A stretch of DNA of 64,000 bases, from contig NZ_CP146609.1 of NCBI RefSeq assembly GCF_037094465.1, forward strand, positions 2,413,501 to 2,477,500, given 5' to 3'. Under the pieces are notes generated by a model. It was given only the letters and a program-made list of their open reading frames with translations. It did no database searches and was not told where the DNA came from. The stretch is from Pseudodesulfovibrio sp. 5S69 (GTDB lineage Bacteria; Desulfobacterota; Desulfovibrionia; Desulfovibrionales; Desulfovibrionaceae). This document shows positions 15,724 through 22,919 of this stretch, piece after piece (the stretch's first letter is position 1; every line of letters begins with the position of its first letter). The translations under genes and the position numbers were made by a program.

Positions 15724-16194
15724 CTACCATTTCTGTTTGGTACCACCGTCATAGGGATGAGCGTATCCCAACTCAATCAAGCGTTCTGCTAAGCTTACGC
15801 CATCCACGTACACATCAGCTACAATCCTGAAGTATTTTCCTCTCCTCAGATTCCGTAATTCGACAGTCTGAGCCTCCTCAAACCACTTCCGCACATAGTC
15901 TCGGGCCTTGATGGCTAGGGCTTTTACCTCTGGCCTCCTGTCCTTCATCTCTGGGGTGTCTATCCCGTTGACCCTAATACCGATGTTCTCACCTACGAGG
16001 GGAGGGTAGCAGGCCAGATCACACCGGAAGGTGTCCCCATCATACACGCTGATGATACGGGCGATGGTGGCAGTCTCCGCATAAATCTTGTCCTGCCTTG
16101 CCCAGCCTGAGGGGGGACTGAGTAGGGAGGCAGTGAGTAGTAGGGCGAAGAATCCGAGTCGATATGGAGTGTCTAGTTTCATTGCCGTGTCCAT
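15724..16194 (-). CDS. Secreted thermonuclease-like (SNase family) protein
   Basis: A 156-aa protein with an N-terminal signal peptide (residues about 10-33, cleavage near GWA) followed by a staphylococcal nuclease-like OB fold. Visible motifs: VYDGDTFRCDL, with the catalytic-type Asp pair, IRVNGIDTPEM, with the Arg and the Asp of DTPE, and YFRIVADVYVDG, LAERLIELGYAHPY at the end. The equivalent of the second catalytic Arg is probably within the KYFRI or RRGK stretch. Family members cut DNA or RNA with Ca2+; this one would act outside the cytoplasm. The start at 16194 is followed by another ATG at 16182. A perfect palindrome lies 27 bases upstream. A partial duplicate of its 3' end lies at 14078-14213. 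Confidence 0.85.
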   Translation of the reverse strand: MDTAMKLDTPYRLGFFALLLTASLLSPPSGWARQDKIYAETATIARIISVYDGDTFRCDLACYPPLVGENIGIRVNGIDTPEMKDRRPEVKALAIKARDYVRKWFEEAQTVELRNLRRGKYFRIVADVYVDGVSLAERLIELGYAHPYDGGTKQKW

Positions 16195-16220
16195 AGCACC
16201 CGTCCCCTACAGCTTGGAAG

Positions 16221-16236
16221 TGTAAAAATTTTTACA
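16221..16236. repeat. Perfect palindrome TGTAAAAATTTTTACA (copy 1)
   Basis: A 16-bp perfect palindrome followed by CCC. A near-identical copy is at 19025-19044. It lies in the leader of the nuclease gene and so may be an operator, or a recombination or replication site for the intervening genes. Confidence 0.75.
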
Positions 16237-16670
16237 CCCAGAGGGGGCTTATACCCTTATACGAGCCTTGATAGCAAAAATGCCGATATTTGAGCTTGCG
16301 TGATTTTGACCTCCTCAAGCGATGGTCTTGAGTGGTTGGCGGCTTTGCTCCTACAATGCGTTAGGAGCCAAATATGGGCGAATTTAAGGGGTGTCAGCCT
16401 TGGTTTTTGTGGGCCTAACACCCTAAAAAAGTGACTCAAAAATGTCTCAGGCAATGTGCAGTGCTCCGCTGGCCTAGATTCCCCCCGGTGCCCCTCGACC
16501 TGTCTCTGGGGGGTAATTTGTTGGAGGGCTTTGCCTGACCTCTAGGGTGGGGCCCTACCACCTATTCAGCCTTATCCGTGAGTAGTCCAAGAAGGTAAAC
16601 CTTGTTGGGCACACTCTGCCTACCTCTCAACCCGCATTCCGCTGTGTATATCAAGGTTCATTTCTATTTG
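16237..16670. other. Non-coding interval between nuclease and serine recombinase
   Basis: No gene is supported. A 65-codon frame on the minus strand (16257-16454) has no ribosome site and unremarkable composition. A short inverted repeat TAGGG/CCCTA occurs near 16540-16556. Otherwise nothing is seen. Confidence 0.5.
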
Positions 16671-16671
16671 T

Positions 16672-16701
16672 TTGACACAATGTCTAGAAAGATCTTAATA
16701 G
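16672..16701 (+). promoter_or_regulatory. Sigma-70-type promoter for the serine recombinase
   Basis: TTGACA at 16672-16677, a 17-base spacer, then TTAATA at 16695-16700. Consensus -35 and near-consensus -10, about 45 bases before the ATG at 16747. Confidence 0.75.
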
Positions 16702-16746
16702 TTTTTAGGCATACACGATATCACTTTAGCGAGTAGGAGTAATGCG

Positions 16747-17319
16747 ATGAATACGGGTAGAGGGCAACAAATAGGCTACGTGAGAGTGAGCACCCTGGAT
16801 CAAAATACGGGGCGGCAATTGGATGGGATGAGGCTGGATAAGGTCTTTGAGGACAAGGCCAGTGCAAAGGATACCAATAGGCCAAACCTCCAAGCCTGTA
16901 TGGACTACCTCAGGGAGGGCGATACCCTTCATGTGCATAGCATTGATCGGCTTGCTAGGAACCTTCAGGACCTTGAACAGTTGGTCATACTCCTTAACGG
17001 AAAAGGGGTAACGGTCCATTTCCATAAGGAGCACCTGATATTCACAGGAGAGGATAACCCTACACAGGTATTGATGTTCCAGATCATAGGCGCAGTAGCC
17101 CAATTTGAGCGTGCGCTTATCAGGGAGCGACAGCGAGAGGGGATAGCTCAGGCGAAGAGTAGAGGCATTCATTGTGGGCGTATGGCCGTGCTGAGTGAGT
17201 CCCAGGTACAGGAGATAAATGAGCGACTCAGCCAGGGTGAAACGAAGAAGGCGCTTGCCAAGGAATATGGGGTTAGCCGTCAGACTCTTTACAATGCTTT
17301 GGAGCGGCATTCCGCTTGA
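16747..17319 (+). CDS. Serine recombinase (resolvase/invertase family)
   Basis: A 190-aa small serine recombinase. The N-terminal catalytic domain has YVRVST with nucleophile Ser15, then DRLARN, and FQIIGAVAQFERALIRERQREG leading into the long E-helix. The C-terminal helix-turn-helix (KKALAKEYGVSRQTLYNAL) is the Hin/resolvase DNA-binding domain. Size and order are those of transposon resolvases and DNA invertases. It has its own sigma-70-like promoter and an AGGAG ribosome site. The target sites are unknown; the two palindromes at 16221 and 19025 on either side of this gene and its neighbour are candidates. It may resolve multimers or invert a segment of the element. Confidence 0.93.
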   Translation: MNTGRGQQIGYVRVSTLDQNTGRQLDGMRLDKVFEDKASAKDTNRPNLQACMDYLREGDTLHVHSIDRLARNLQDLEQLVILLNGKGVTVHFHKEHLIFTGEDNPTQVLMFQIIGAVAQFERALIRERQREGIAQAKSRGIHCGRMAVLSESQVQEINERLSQGETKKALAKEYGVSRQTLYNALERHSA

Positions 17320-17360
17320 TGATGGGGATAGGTAGGCGTATTCTCTGAGGAGATAATTTC

Positions 17361-18842
17361 TTGGAGAGTCAGATAGATATGACAGAATTGAGTGATAGAT
17401 TAAGCCCTGAAGAACTAGAGCGAAGGCGTAGCAAAGCAATCGAGCTGAATCAGTCCAGCCAGATAGATTTCAACCTATGTAGTGATGCTCCTGAGGTCGA
17501 TGCCGTAGTGGATGAAATCTACTGGATGTATAACATGCGGTATCAGCCTAAGAGGAAGCAGCCTAAGACGGTGAAACCGAACATCAAGGTACTGGTCCTC
17601 AATCTACTCAGAGCCAAGCACCTCAGGGAAGATTGGTATGTTGCCTACCCTCGGGGAAATGATGGCTACCCTTCCAAGAAGAGCCGCTACAACCTTACTG
17701 GTGTATCCCCAAAAATGGTAGAGATTGTAGACCTGTTAACGGAGGGGCACTTACTGGAAGGAGAGGTAGGTAAGCACTACAGGCCCGGTGAATCCCAGAA
17801 GAATAGGCGGTCTAGGGTGAGGGCTACTAGTGATCTACAGGCGATGTTTGACCGTGCCGGGCTTACCCCTGACATGATCTACCAGTGCCCTATGCGAGAA
17901 ACCGTCATACTGAGACAGCCTAAGCGAGTGGATGGAACCAAGCCCTTGGATGATTATGAGGATACGGATGAGACAATCCGTATGCGGGAGAACCTGACCA
18001 AGATCAATACGCTCCTGAATGAGTCCTCCATAGAATTACGGCTTACCCCGGCTGAGTGGGACTTGCTCAATGCACGGCTGATAGCGTCAAAGGACGATCA
18101 TAGGCGGCATGAGCCTTTGGATACATCAAGGGTTGGGTTGCATAGAGCGTTCAATGATAGCCGGTGGGACCATGGGGGTAGGTTCTACGGGGGATGGTGG
18201 CAGAACGTCTACAGCGAGTACAGAGAGAAGATTTTCATCAACGGGCTACCTACCGTTGAAGTAGACTACGCCAGCCTACATCCCAGGATACTCTATGCGC
18301 GGATAGGACTTGAAGCTCCTGAGGATTGCTATGCCATTCAAGGGGTAGACCCGAAGCACCGTACGCTGGTCAAGCAAGCCTTCCTGAGGATGATTAATGC
18401 CTACACAAACCGCGCTGCCTGTCTGTCTCTGAGGCGTGATCTACCTGCCCTTATAGAGGAATACCCGGAGTCTATCGAGGACCTCTGCCGGGGGATAGCG
18501 GAGACCCACGAGCCTATCGCTGAATTCTTCAACACAGGGGAAGGGATCAGGCTACAGTATCTCGATTCAAAGGTTGCAGAGCGAATCATGCTTCATTTCG
18601 TGGAACAGGGCGTACCTGTGCTACCTGTCCATGACAGCTTCATCGTGCCCTGTGTCAAGCAGGATGAGCTACTGGCTGTCATGTCTATGGAGTTTAAGCG
18701 GGAGTTCGGGTTCCCTGGTGTAGCTGAGGTGAAGGGTGAGCTATTCTCCCTTGAGAGCTACTATAAAAGGTGGGTAGGGAGGTCGGATGAGATTGAGGGA
18801 AATGCGGGCTACCCTCCTCAGGCTGCATATAAGATGAGGTAG
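17361..18842 (+). CDS. Family-A-like DNA polymerase palm protein of mobile elements
   Basis: A 493-aa protein without an obvious exonuclease domain. Three polymerase-like motifs appear in order in the C-terminal half: VDYASLHPRIL near residue 301 (motif A, metal-binding Asp), KQAFLRMINAYTNRAA near 338 (helix resembling motif B), and PVLPVHDSFIVP near 417 (motif C; His-Asp as in Pol I, with Ser for the usual Glu). The N-terminal 250 residues are unassigned and basic. A TTG start (17361) follows AGGAG; an ATG at 17379 is also possible. It probably synthesises DNA for the element, but activity is inferred from the motifs. It is in a likely operon with the serine recombinase, 41 bases upstream. 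Confidence 0.6.
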   Translation: MESQIDMTELSDRLSPEELERRRSKAIELNQSSQIDFNLCSDAPEVDAVVDEIYWMYNMRYQPKRKQPKTVKPNIKVLVLNLLRAKHLREDWYVAYPRGNDGYPSKKSRYNLTGVSPKMVEIVDLLTEGHLLEGEVGKHYRPGESQKNRRSRVRATSDLQAMFDRAGLTPDMIYQCPMRETVILRQPKRVDGTKPLDDYEDTDETIRMRENLTKINTLLNESSIELRLTPAEWDLLNARLIASKDDHRRHEPLDTSRVGLHRAFNDSRWDHGGRFYGGWWQNVYSEYREKIFINGLPTVEVDYASLHPRILYARIGLEAPEDCYAIQGVDPKHRTLVKQAFLRMINAYTNRAACLSLRRDLPALIEEYPESIEDLCRGIAETHEPIAEFFNTGEGIRLQYLDSKVAERIMLHFVEQGVPVLPVHDSFIVPCVKQDELLAVMSMEFKREFGFPGVAEVKGELFSLESYYKRWVGRSDEIEGNAGYPPQAAYKMR

Positions 18843-19198
18843 GAAAAGGGGCTAGTTACCACTATTATACCCTATAGTAGGGGGGATATGGAAAGATATA
18901 CACCAATATAGTCCTACTTTCTCCTACTCCCTAACCAGGAAGAATAAGGAGGGGGAGTCACTGCGGAGGATAGCCCAGAGTTTTGTAGGGGCAGGGGTAG
19001 TCCTGCGTCCCTAAGCCTACAGGAGGTGTAAAAGTTTTTACACCCTCTATTGTATGGGAGCTTTTTGCTGTCGGTTAATAGCCACCACACCATTAGGAGG
19101 ATAGAGGCAGCTTCCCAATGTATGTTATCGCTGATAGCGGCAGAGCGTGTTTTGAGCTTCCTGTCTGACTATCAGTTCTATATTCACGGTGTCAGGGC
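18843..19198. other. Non-coding interval with second palindrome
   Basis: No gene is supported. It contains an AT-rich imperfect inverted repeat near 18863-18883 (ACTAT/ATAGT), the palindrome at 19025-19044, and the 3' flank of the integrase gene. An open frame at 19050-19364 runs antisense over the integrase end and lacks support. Confidence 0.5.
19025..19044. repeat. Near-perfect palindrome (copy 2)
   Basis: GGTGTAAAAGTTTTTACACC. It shares TGTAAAA-N-TTTTTACACC with the copy at 16221. The pair brackets the serine recombinase and polymerase-like genes, 2.8 kb apart. Confidence 0.75.
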
Positions 19199-20779
19199 TT
19201 ACCTCGCATACCTAGAGGTGAGTAGGTGCCCAATGTGTAGCCCAGGATACTCCAATCGGGATACCAATCTCTCAAACACTATGTCTGGACTGAACCTCTT
19301 GCCATATCTCCCCAGAGTCTCACCCTCAACAACATGGCCGACAACCTCTTTAAGCATCACGTAGTCTACTTGGCTTTGCTTTAGTTGAGTAATGAAGGTG
19401 TGCCTGAAGCTATGGAAGTCTTTGCCGATCTCGTTAATTCCTACAGTCTTTTTAAATCGGTCATTGAACCAACGAGAGGGCTTATGCCCGAATCCATCAC
19501 GGTAGGAAGTGATCTCAGGGAATAACCTGTCATGGCCTTGGTTTTGTAGCTCTTGCGCGTATCCTGGTAGATTAAGCTCAAGCAAGAATGGGTGGATCGG
19601 TACGAGTCTCTTGGAATTCGCGGTTTTAACACGCTTCACACCGTTGTCGTTAATATCCAATACCCAGACCCCGCAAACCTCCCTGATGTCTTCCAAATGG
19701 AGCTGGCATAGCTCTTCCAATCTACAGCCGGTGAATAGGCCCATGGCAGGTAGCCAGAACATGTAGGGGCTTGTAAAGGTGTCCTTTGTGTATCTGGGGG
19801 AGTTGAACAGCCTGTTCAGTTCACCAACCGTATATGCCTTTCTTTCCTGCTGAGGCGTTTTGCCTGTGGCTATGTGCATACCTTCAGCCCAGTTCGCTTG
19901 GATGTAGCCATTTTTAACGGCCCATTTGAAGAGTGAAGAAACTCTAGTTAGGGCCTTGTTGATGCTGGAAGGGGATAGCGACTTGCGAATTTTCATGTTG
20001 AGTATCTGCTTCACCGTCTTGCCTCGGTAGAGCGGTGACTTGTTCATGTTGGGAGGTAGTCTGAGGAGAGTCTGCTTATACTCTCTCATAACGGGGTAGC
20101 TTAGGCTTCCTACTGGCATGTCGCTTACGATCCTCAGGAATAGACTGTAAACAGCCTCATACTCATCCACCGTTTTCAGGGTCCAGCGGGATACTCGCTT
20201 TCCCTCATCCATGAAGTCTTGAATCATCTGGGAGAGCATGACCTTCTTGTCAGGTTTGAACCCAAGGTTTGACCCCAGTTGTTGACCCCGCTCCCAATTG
20301 GCTTGAAGCGTTGGTGTGTCTACGTTTGAAGGTTGATCTAAACGTCCCCTTTGCCCCCCATCATTGCCCCCGGCATATGCCCCCGTATTGAACATAATCG
20401 GTGAGATGGTAGGGTGTGTTGTGCCTACAGAGGCCAGTACATTTCTAACCTGAGAGTAGTAATGAGCCTGGATTGGTATGAGGTCGGCTTGGCTCGCAGA
20501 ACCCGGTAGGGCCTTCACTGAGGACATAAGGGCATGGGTCAGCATAGATAGCTGAAGAGCTAGAGGCCGAGCCTCGGAAATGTAGGTGGTGCCTAGACTG
20601 AAGCGGTATTCAGACTTGCCAAGGGGAGTGCGTAGAGCATGGGGGATAGCATACCTGAAGTAGAGAATACCACGTTTCCTCCACAGGTAGGAGGGTGTCC
20701 TACCAATGGGCGTGGTCCGTCTACGACTGGCATTGTTATTGGTTCTTTGGGCTGGCTCAGAAAGGATTTCAAGCTTCAC
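19199..20779 (-). CDS. Tyrosine recombinase, element integrase
   Basis: A site-specific integrase of about 526 residues. An N-terminal region resembling the DUF6538 type (YLWRKRGILYFRYAIP) leads to a SAM-like core-binding domain, then the catalytic domain with GLFTGCRLEEL (Arg), HSFRHTFITQL (His-x-x-Arg), GHVVEG (His) and RYGKRF (nucleophile Tyr). The GTG start at 20779 follows GAGGGAGA; an ATG at 20809 in frame has no ribosome site. It sits at the element's right end, reading inward from the candidate attR about 100 bases away. It would integrate and excise the element. A CCCCTAGCGAG repeat just upstream of its start recurs inverted at the other end and may be bound by it. Confidence 0.93.
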   Translation of the reverse strand: MKLEILSEPAQRTNNNASRRRTTPIGRTPSYLWRKRGILYFRYAIPHALRTPLGKSEYRFSLGTTYISEARPLALQLSMLTHALMSSVKALPGSASQADLIPIQAHYYSQVRNVLASVGTTHPTISPIMFNTGAYAGGNDGGQRGRLDQPSNVDTPTLQANWERGQQLGSNLGFKPDKKVMLSQMIQDFMDEGKRVSRWTLKTVDEYEAVYSLFLRIVSDMPVGSLSYPVMREYKQTLLRLPPNMNKSPLYRGKTVKQILNMKIRKSLSPSSINKALTRVSSLFKWAVKNGYIQANWAEGMHIATGKTPQQERKAYTVGELNRLFNSPRYTKDTFTSPYMFWLPAMGLFTGCRLEELCQLHLEDIREVCGVWVLDINDNGVKRVKTANSKRLVPIHPFLLELNLPGYAQELQNQGHDRLFPEITSYRDGFGHKPSRWFNDRFKKTVGINEIGKDFHSFRHTFITQLKQSQVDYVMLKEVVGHVVEGETLGRYGKRFSPDIVFERLVSRLEYPGLHIGHLLTSRYAR

Positions 20780-20821
20780 AGCTAAAGTCTCCCTCAAGCA
20801 TGAGTTCATGCTTTAGTTTGA

Positions 20822-20832
20822 CCCCTAGCGAG
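20822..20832 (-). repeat. Right inverted repeat CCCCTAGCGAG
   Basis: Exact inverted copy of 10411-10421; it lies between the integrase start and the right direct repeat. Confidence 0.6.
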
Positions 20833-20885
20833 AATTGTTACGCTTAGTGAGCCCTATTTCTCCCGTAATAATAAATGGATAGAGG

Positions 20886-20900
20886 AGAAATGGTGGAGGG
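20886..20900. repeat. Right direct repeat, candidate attR
   Basis: GAGAAATGGTGGAGG; partner at 10282-10296 with one mismatch. Confidence 0.55.
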
Positions 20901-21150
20901 AACGCCGACCTACCGCAAAACAGTCTCAAAGCCCGCGCTCCTCGTAACGCCTTGATAATATGCGCCGAAGTCATCTCACACAACCATTTTCCGCCAACCA
21001 GACCAGAGAAACGATTTTCTACCCTGATTTCCCGGCACCGGACGAGGGTGACGGGTTTGCAGTAAAAACGGATACCTGGCGTCGAGCCGCAACAACTTCG
21101 AATCCGGTTTTCGGACGCCGGTTCGGTTCCCATAACCGAATCGAATTGAC
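20901..21150. other. Junction region without a recognisable gene
   Basis: An open frame of 102 codons on the minus strand (20825-21133) crosses the direct repeat and has no ribosome site, so I do not call it. No tRNA or tmRNA signature could be found by eye on either strand. The sequence is intermediate in GC between the element and the Fic gene. Confidence 0.45.
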
Positions 21151-22320
21151 CTACCTGCCCGGCAGTTCCGTGCCGCGACTCATGATCTCGATATAGCCCG
21201 CATAGCTGAACAGGCGGTTGCGTTTCTGGGCGGTCAACTCCTTGACGATGCCGAGCTGCTCCAGATGACCGAGCGCCTTGTTGACGGTCGTTGGGGTGAT
21301 GCCGGTTTTCTCCACCAGCGAGCCTGAGGTGGCGATGGGATGCTCCATCAGCGCCCGGTGAATCTGCAGCGTGGATGCAGCCGCCCGGCCGAGACCGCTG
21401 ATCTTGTCGCGGTCCTGGTTCGAAAGGTCGAGAAGTTGCTGCGCCGTTTCCACCGCCTGGGTGGCGGTGACGATCACCGCCTCGGAGAAGAAGTCGAGCC
21501 AGGCTTCCCAGTCACCTGTCATACGCACGTTGTTGAGCAGCTCGTAGTAGTACTGGCGATGTGTTTTGAAATAGAGGCTGAGGTAGAGCATCGGCTCCCG
21601 CAGCACCTTCTGCTCGCACAAAAGCAGCGCAATCAGCAGACGACCGAGACGGCCGTTACCGTCCAGAAACGGGTGGATCGTCTCGAACTGCACATGGGCC
21701 AGCGCCGCCTTGAGCAGCACCGGGGTCGGCTCCGGCTGGTCATGGAGGAAGAGCTCCAGCTTGCTCATGCACTCCAGTACCTCTTCGGCCGGAGGCGGAA
21801 CGAAAGCCGCATTGCCCGGCCGGGTGCCGCCGATCCAGTTCTGGCTGCGACGAAACTCCCCCGGGGTCTGATTGCTGCCACGCCCCTTGGTCAGCAGCAC
21901 ACCATGAATCTCGCGGAACAGCCGCAGCGACAGTGGCAGCCCCTCCTCCAGCAGGCGCAGACCATGGTCAAGGGCCGCAACATAGTTGCTGACCTCCCGC
22001 ACGTCATCCAGCGGCACGCCGGGTTCCTGATCCAGCTCGAACAGCAGCAGGTCGGACAGCGACGACTGGGTTCCCTCAATCATGGAAGAAAGCACCGCTT
22101 CCTTGCGAACATACATGTAGAGGAACAGCGAGGTGTCCGGCAGCGGGGTCGAAACGCTATCCAGCCGCCCGAGCGCGAGCAACGCCTGGTCGAACTTGCT
22201 GCGCAGCTCCGGCGTCCAGTCGATGGGTGGACGTGGCGGCAGCGGCGCGGGCACGAAGGCCTGGGCCTTCTCACCCACCGTCGATATGGTCACGTATCTG
22301 CCTTGGAGTTCTCGCTTCAT
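21151..22320 (-). CDS. Fic family protein, class II, with C-terminal winged helix
   Basis: A 389-aa Fic protein. The Fic motif HPFLDGNGRLGR lies at residues 216-227, complete with catalytic His, the Asp and Asn positions and both Arg. An inhibitory-helix motif of the [ST]xxxE[GN] type is present upstream (SSMIEG, Ser78-Gly83), which places it in class II, with the antitoxin-like segment at the N-terminus of the same protein. The C-terminus (residues about 310-375) is a winged helix-turn-helix (SLVEKTGITPTTVNKALGHLEQLGIV). Fic enzymes transfer AMP or related groups to protein targets. The DNA-binding tail and AT-rich repeats upstream suggest autoregulation. It probably arrived by transfer. Confidence 0.93.
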   Translation of the reverse strand: MKRELQGRYVTISTVGEKAQAFVPAPLPPRPPIDWTPELRSKFDQALLALGRLDSVSTPLPDTSLFLYMYVRKEAVLSSMIEGTQSSLSDLLLFELDQEPGVPLDDVREVSNYVAALDHGLRLLEEGLPLSLRLFREIHGVLLTKGRGSNQTPGEFRRSQNWIGGTRPGNAAFVPPPAEEVLECMSKLELFLHDQPEPTPVLLKAALAHVQFETIHPFLDGNGRLGRLLIALLLCEQKVLREPMLYLSLYFKTHRQYYYELLNNVRMTGDWEAWLDFFSEAVIVTATQAVETAQQLLDLSNQDRDKISGLGRAAASTLQIHRALMEHPIATSGSLVEKTGITPTTVNKALGHLEQLGIVKELTAQKRNRLFSYAGYIEIMSRGTELPGR

Positions 22321-22335
22321 CCTGCCTGCCTCGAA

Positions 22336-22388
22336 CCTAAAATAAGATTCGTCTTTATTTTATTTTAACCGAACATCCTAAAATAAAG
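22336..22388 (-). promoter_or_regulatory. AT-rich repeats upstream of fic, probable operator/promoter
   Basis: CCTAAAATAAG (22336-22346) and CCTAAAATAAAG (22377-22388) are direct repeats, with CTTTATTTTATTTTAA (22353-22368) inverted between them. They lie 16-68 bases upstream of the fic start and would suit binding by the Fic winged helix. Confidence 0.5.
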
Positions 22389-22471
22389 GGCCGGTAAGGA
22401 AAAATCAAGCGGATTTCCTGAACGGCCACTTCGATTTCCTCAGACGAGCGTTCGACGTCGCAACGCATTTG

Positions 22472-22763
22472 CTAAAGGGCAATTTCGTTCCGTTCGGCAT
22501 AGACGACAGCCTTGGCCTGGTCGCTGTGGCCATGCCGCTCAAGGAACGCATCAAAACGGCCCTGCATGGGGCGATAGTAATTCTCAAGCCAGCAATGCAC
22601 TGGCAGTACAAAGTAGGTCTCGGGGCTGTAGCTATCCCTCTCGAAGAGCCAGATTTTCGCTGAAGCGATATCGATCTCCGGGTACTCCGTCTGCCAATGG
22701 GACTGGAGCTCCGCCGCTCGTGTGGAGCAAAGCCAGGTGATCTCGGAAAAGATGAGCTTTCCA
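22472..22763 (-). pseudogene. C-terminal fragment of a SAM-dependent methyltransferase-like protein
   Basis: Read on the minus strand this gives GKLIFSEITWLC, then SAKIWLFERDSYSPETYFVL, PVHCWLENYYRPMQGRFDAF and AKAVVYAERNEIAL before a stop. That resembles the C-terminal end of class I methyltransferases (the CWLENYY...PM..RF motif), as I recall it. No start or SAM-binding domain is present, and the frame joins unrelated sequence at about 22763. A decayed remnant. Confidence 0.5.
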
Positions 22764-22863
22764 CGTTCTGGATCTTTCCATCCTTGCCGTGGATGTAGAA
22801 CTCGGTGCCTTGATTCTGGCTGATCTTGCGCCCGGCATCGACGGCATCCTGCTTCTCGTTTGA
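22762..22863 (-). pseudogene. DUF2188-like fragment
   Basis: About 34 codons on the minus strand read SNEKQDAVDAGRKISQNQG then TEFYIHGKDGKIQN, the core of small DUF2188 proteins. It fuses directly to the methyltransferase remnant in another frame, without its own end, so it is a broken gene. The surrounding 213-codon open frame (22405-23046) is not a real protein. Confidence 0.55.
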
Positions 22864-22919
22864 CGAGCGGAGGGTTATGCCCTCTGCCTTCTGACCGTCA
22901 AATTCAGCAATGCTGCAGG

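Larger units (their letters stand above)
10282..20900. mobile_element. Integrative element carrying the Hxs locus, integrase at right end
   Basis: A 10.6-kb segment flanked by GAGAAGTGGTGGAGG (10282-10296) and GAGAAATGGTGGAGG (20886-20900). It has a tyrosine integrase just inside the right end, reading inward, and an abrupt fall in GC content from the left end on. Cargo: hxsDBCA, two small secreted proteins, an unknown protein and a nuclease-like protein; mobility or replication genes: a serine recombinase and a polymerase-like protein. CCTCCACCA on the minus strand of the repeats is what a tRNA or tmRNA 3' end would look like, but I cannot find a T-arm, so the integration target is unproven. 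The exact ends could differ by tens of bases. Confidence 0.7.

Noticed and set aside
16257..16454. 65-codon minus-strand open frame
   Set aside because: No ribosome site, no conserved look; sits in an otherwise non-coding interval.
16726..17439. 237-codon minus-strand open frame opposite the serine recombinase
   Set aside because: Antisense to an intact recombinase with all motifs and a promoter.
20825..21133. 102-codon minus-strand open frame at the element's right end
   Set aside because: Spans the candidate attachment repeat, has no ribosome site and no recognisable sequence.
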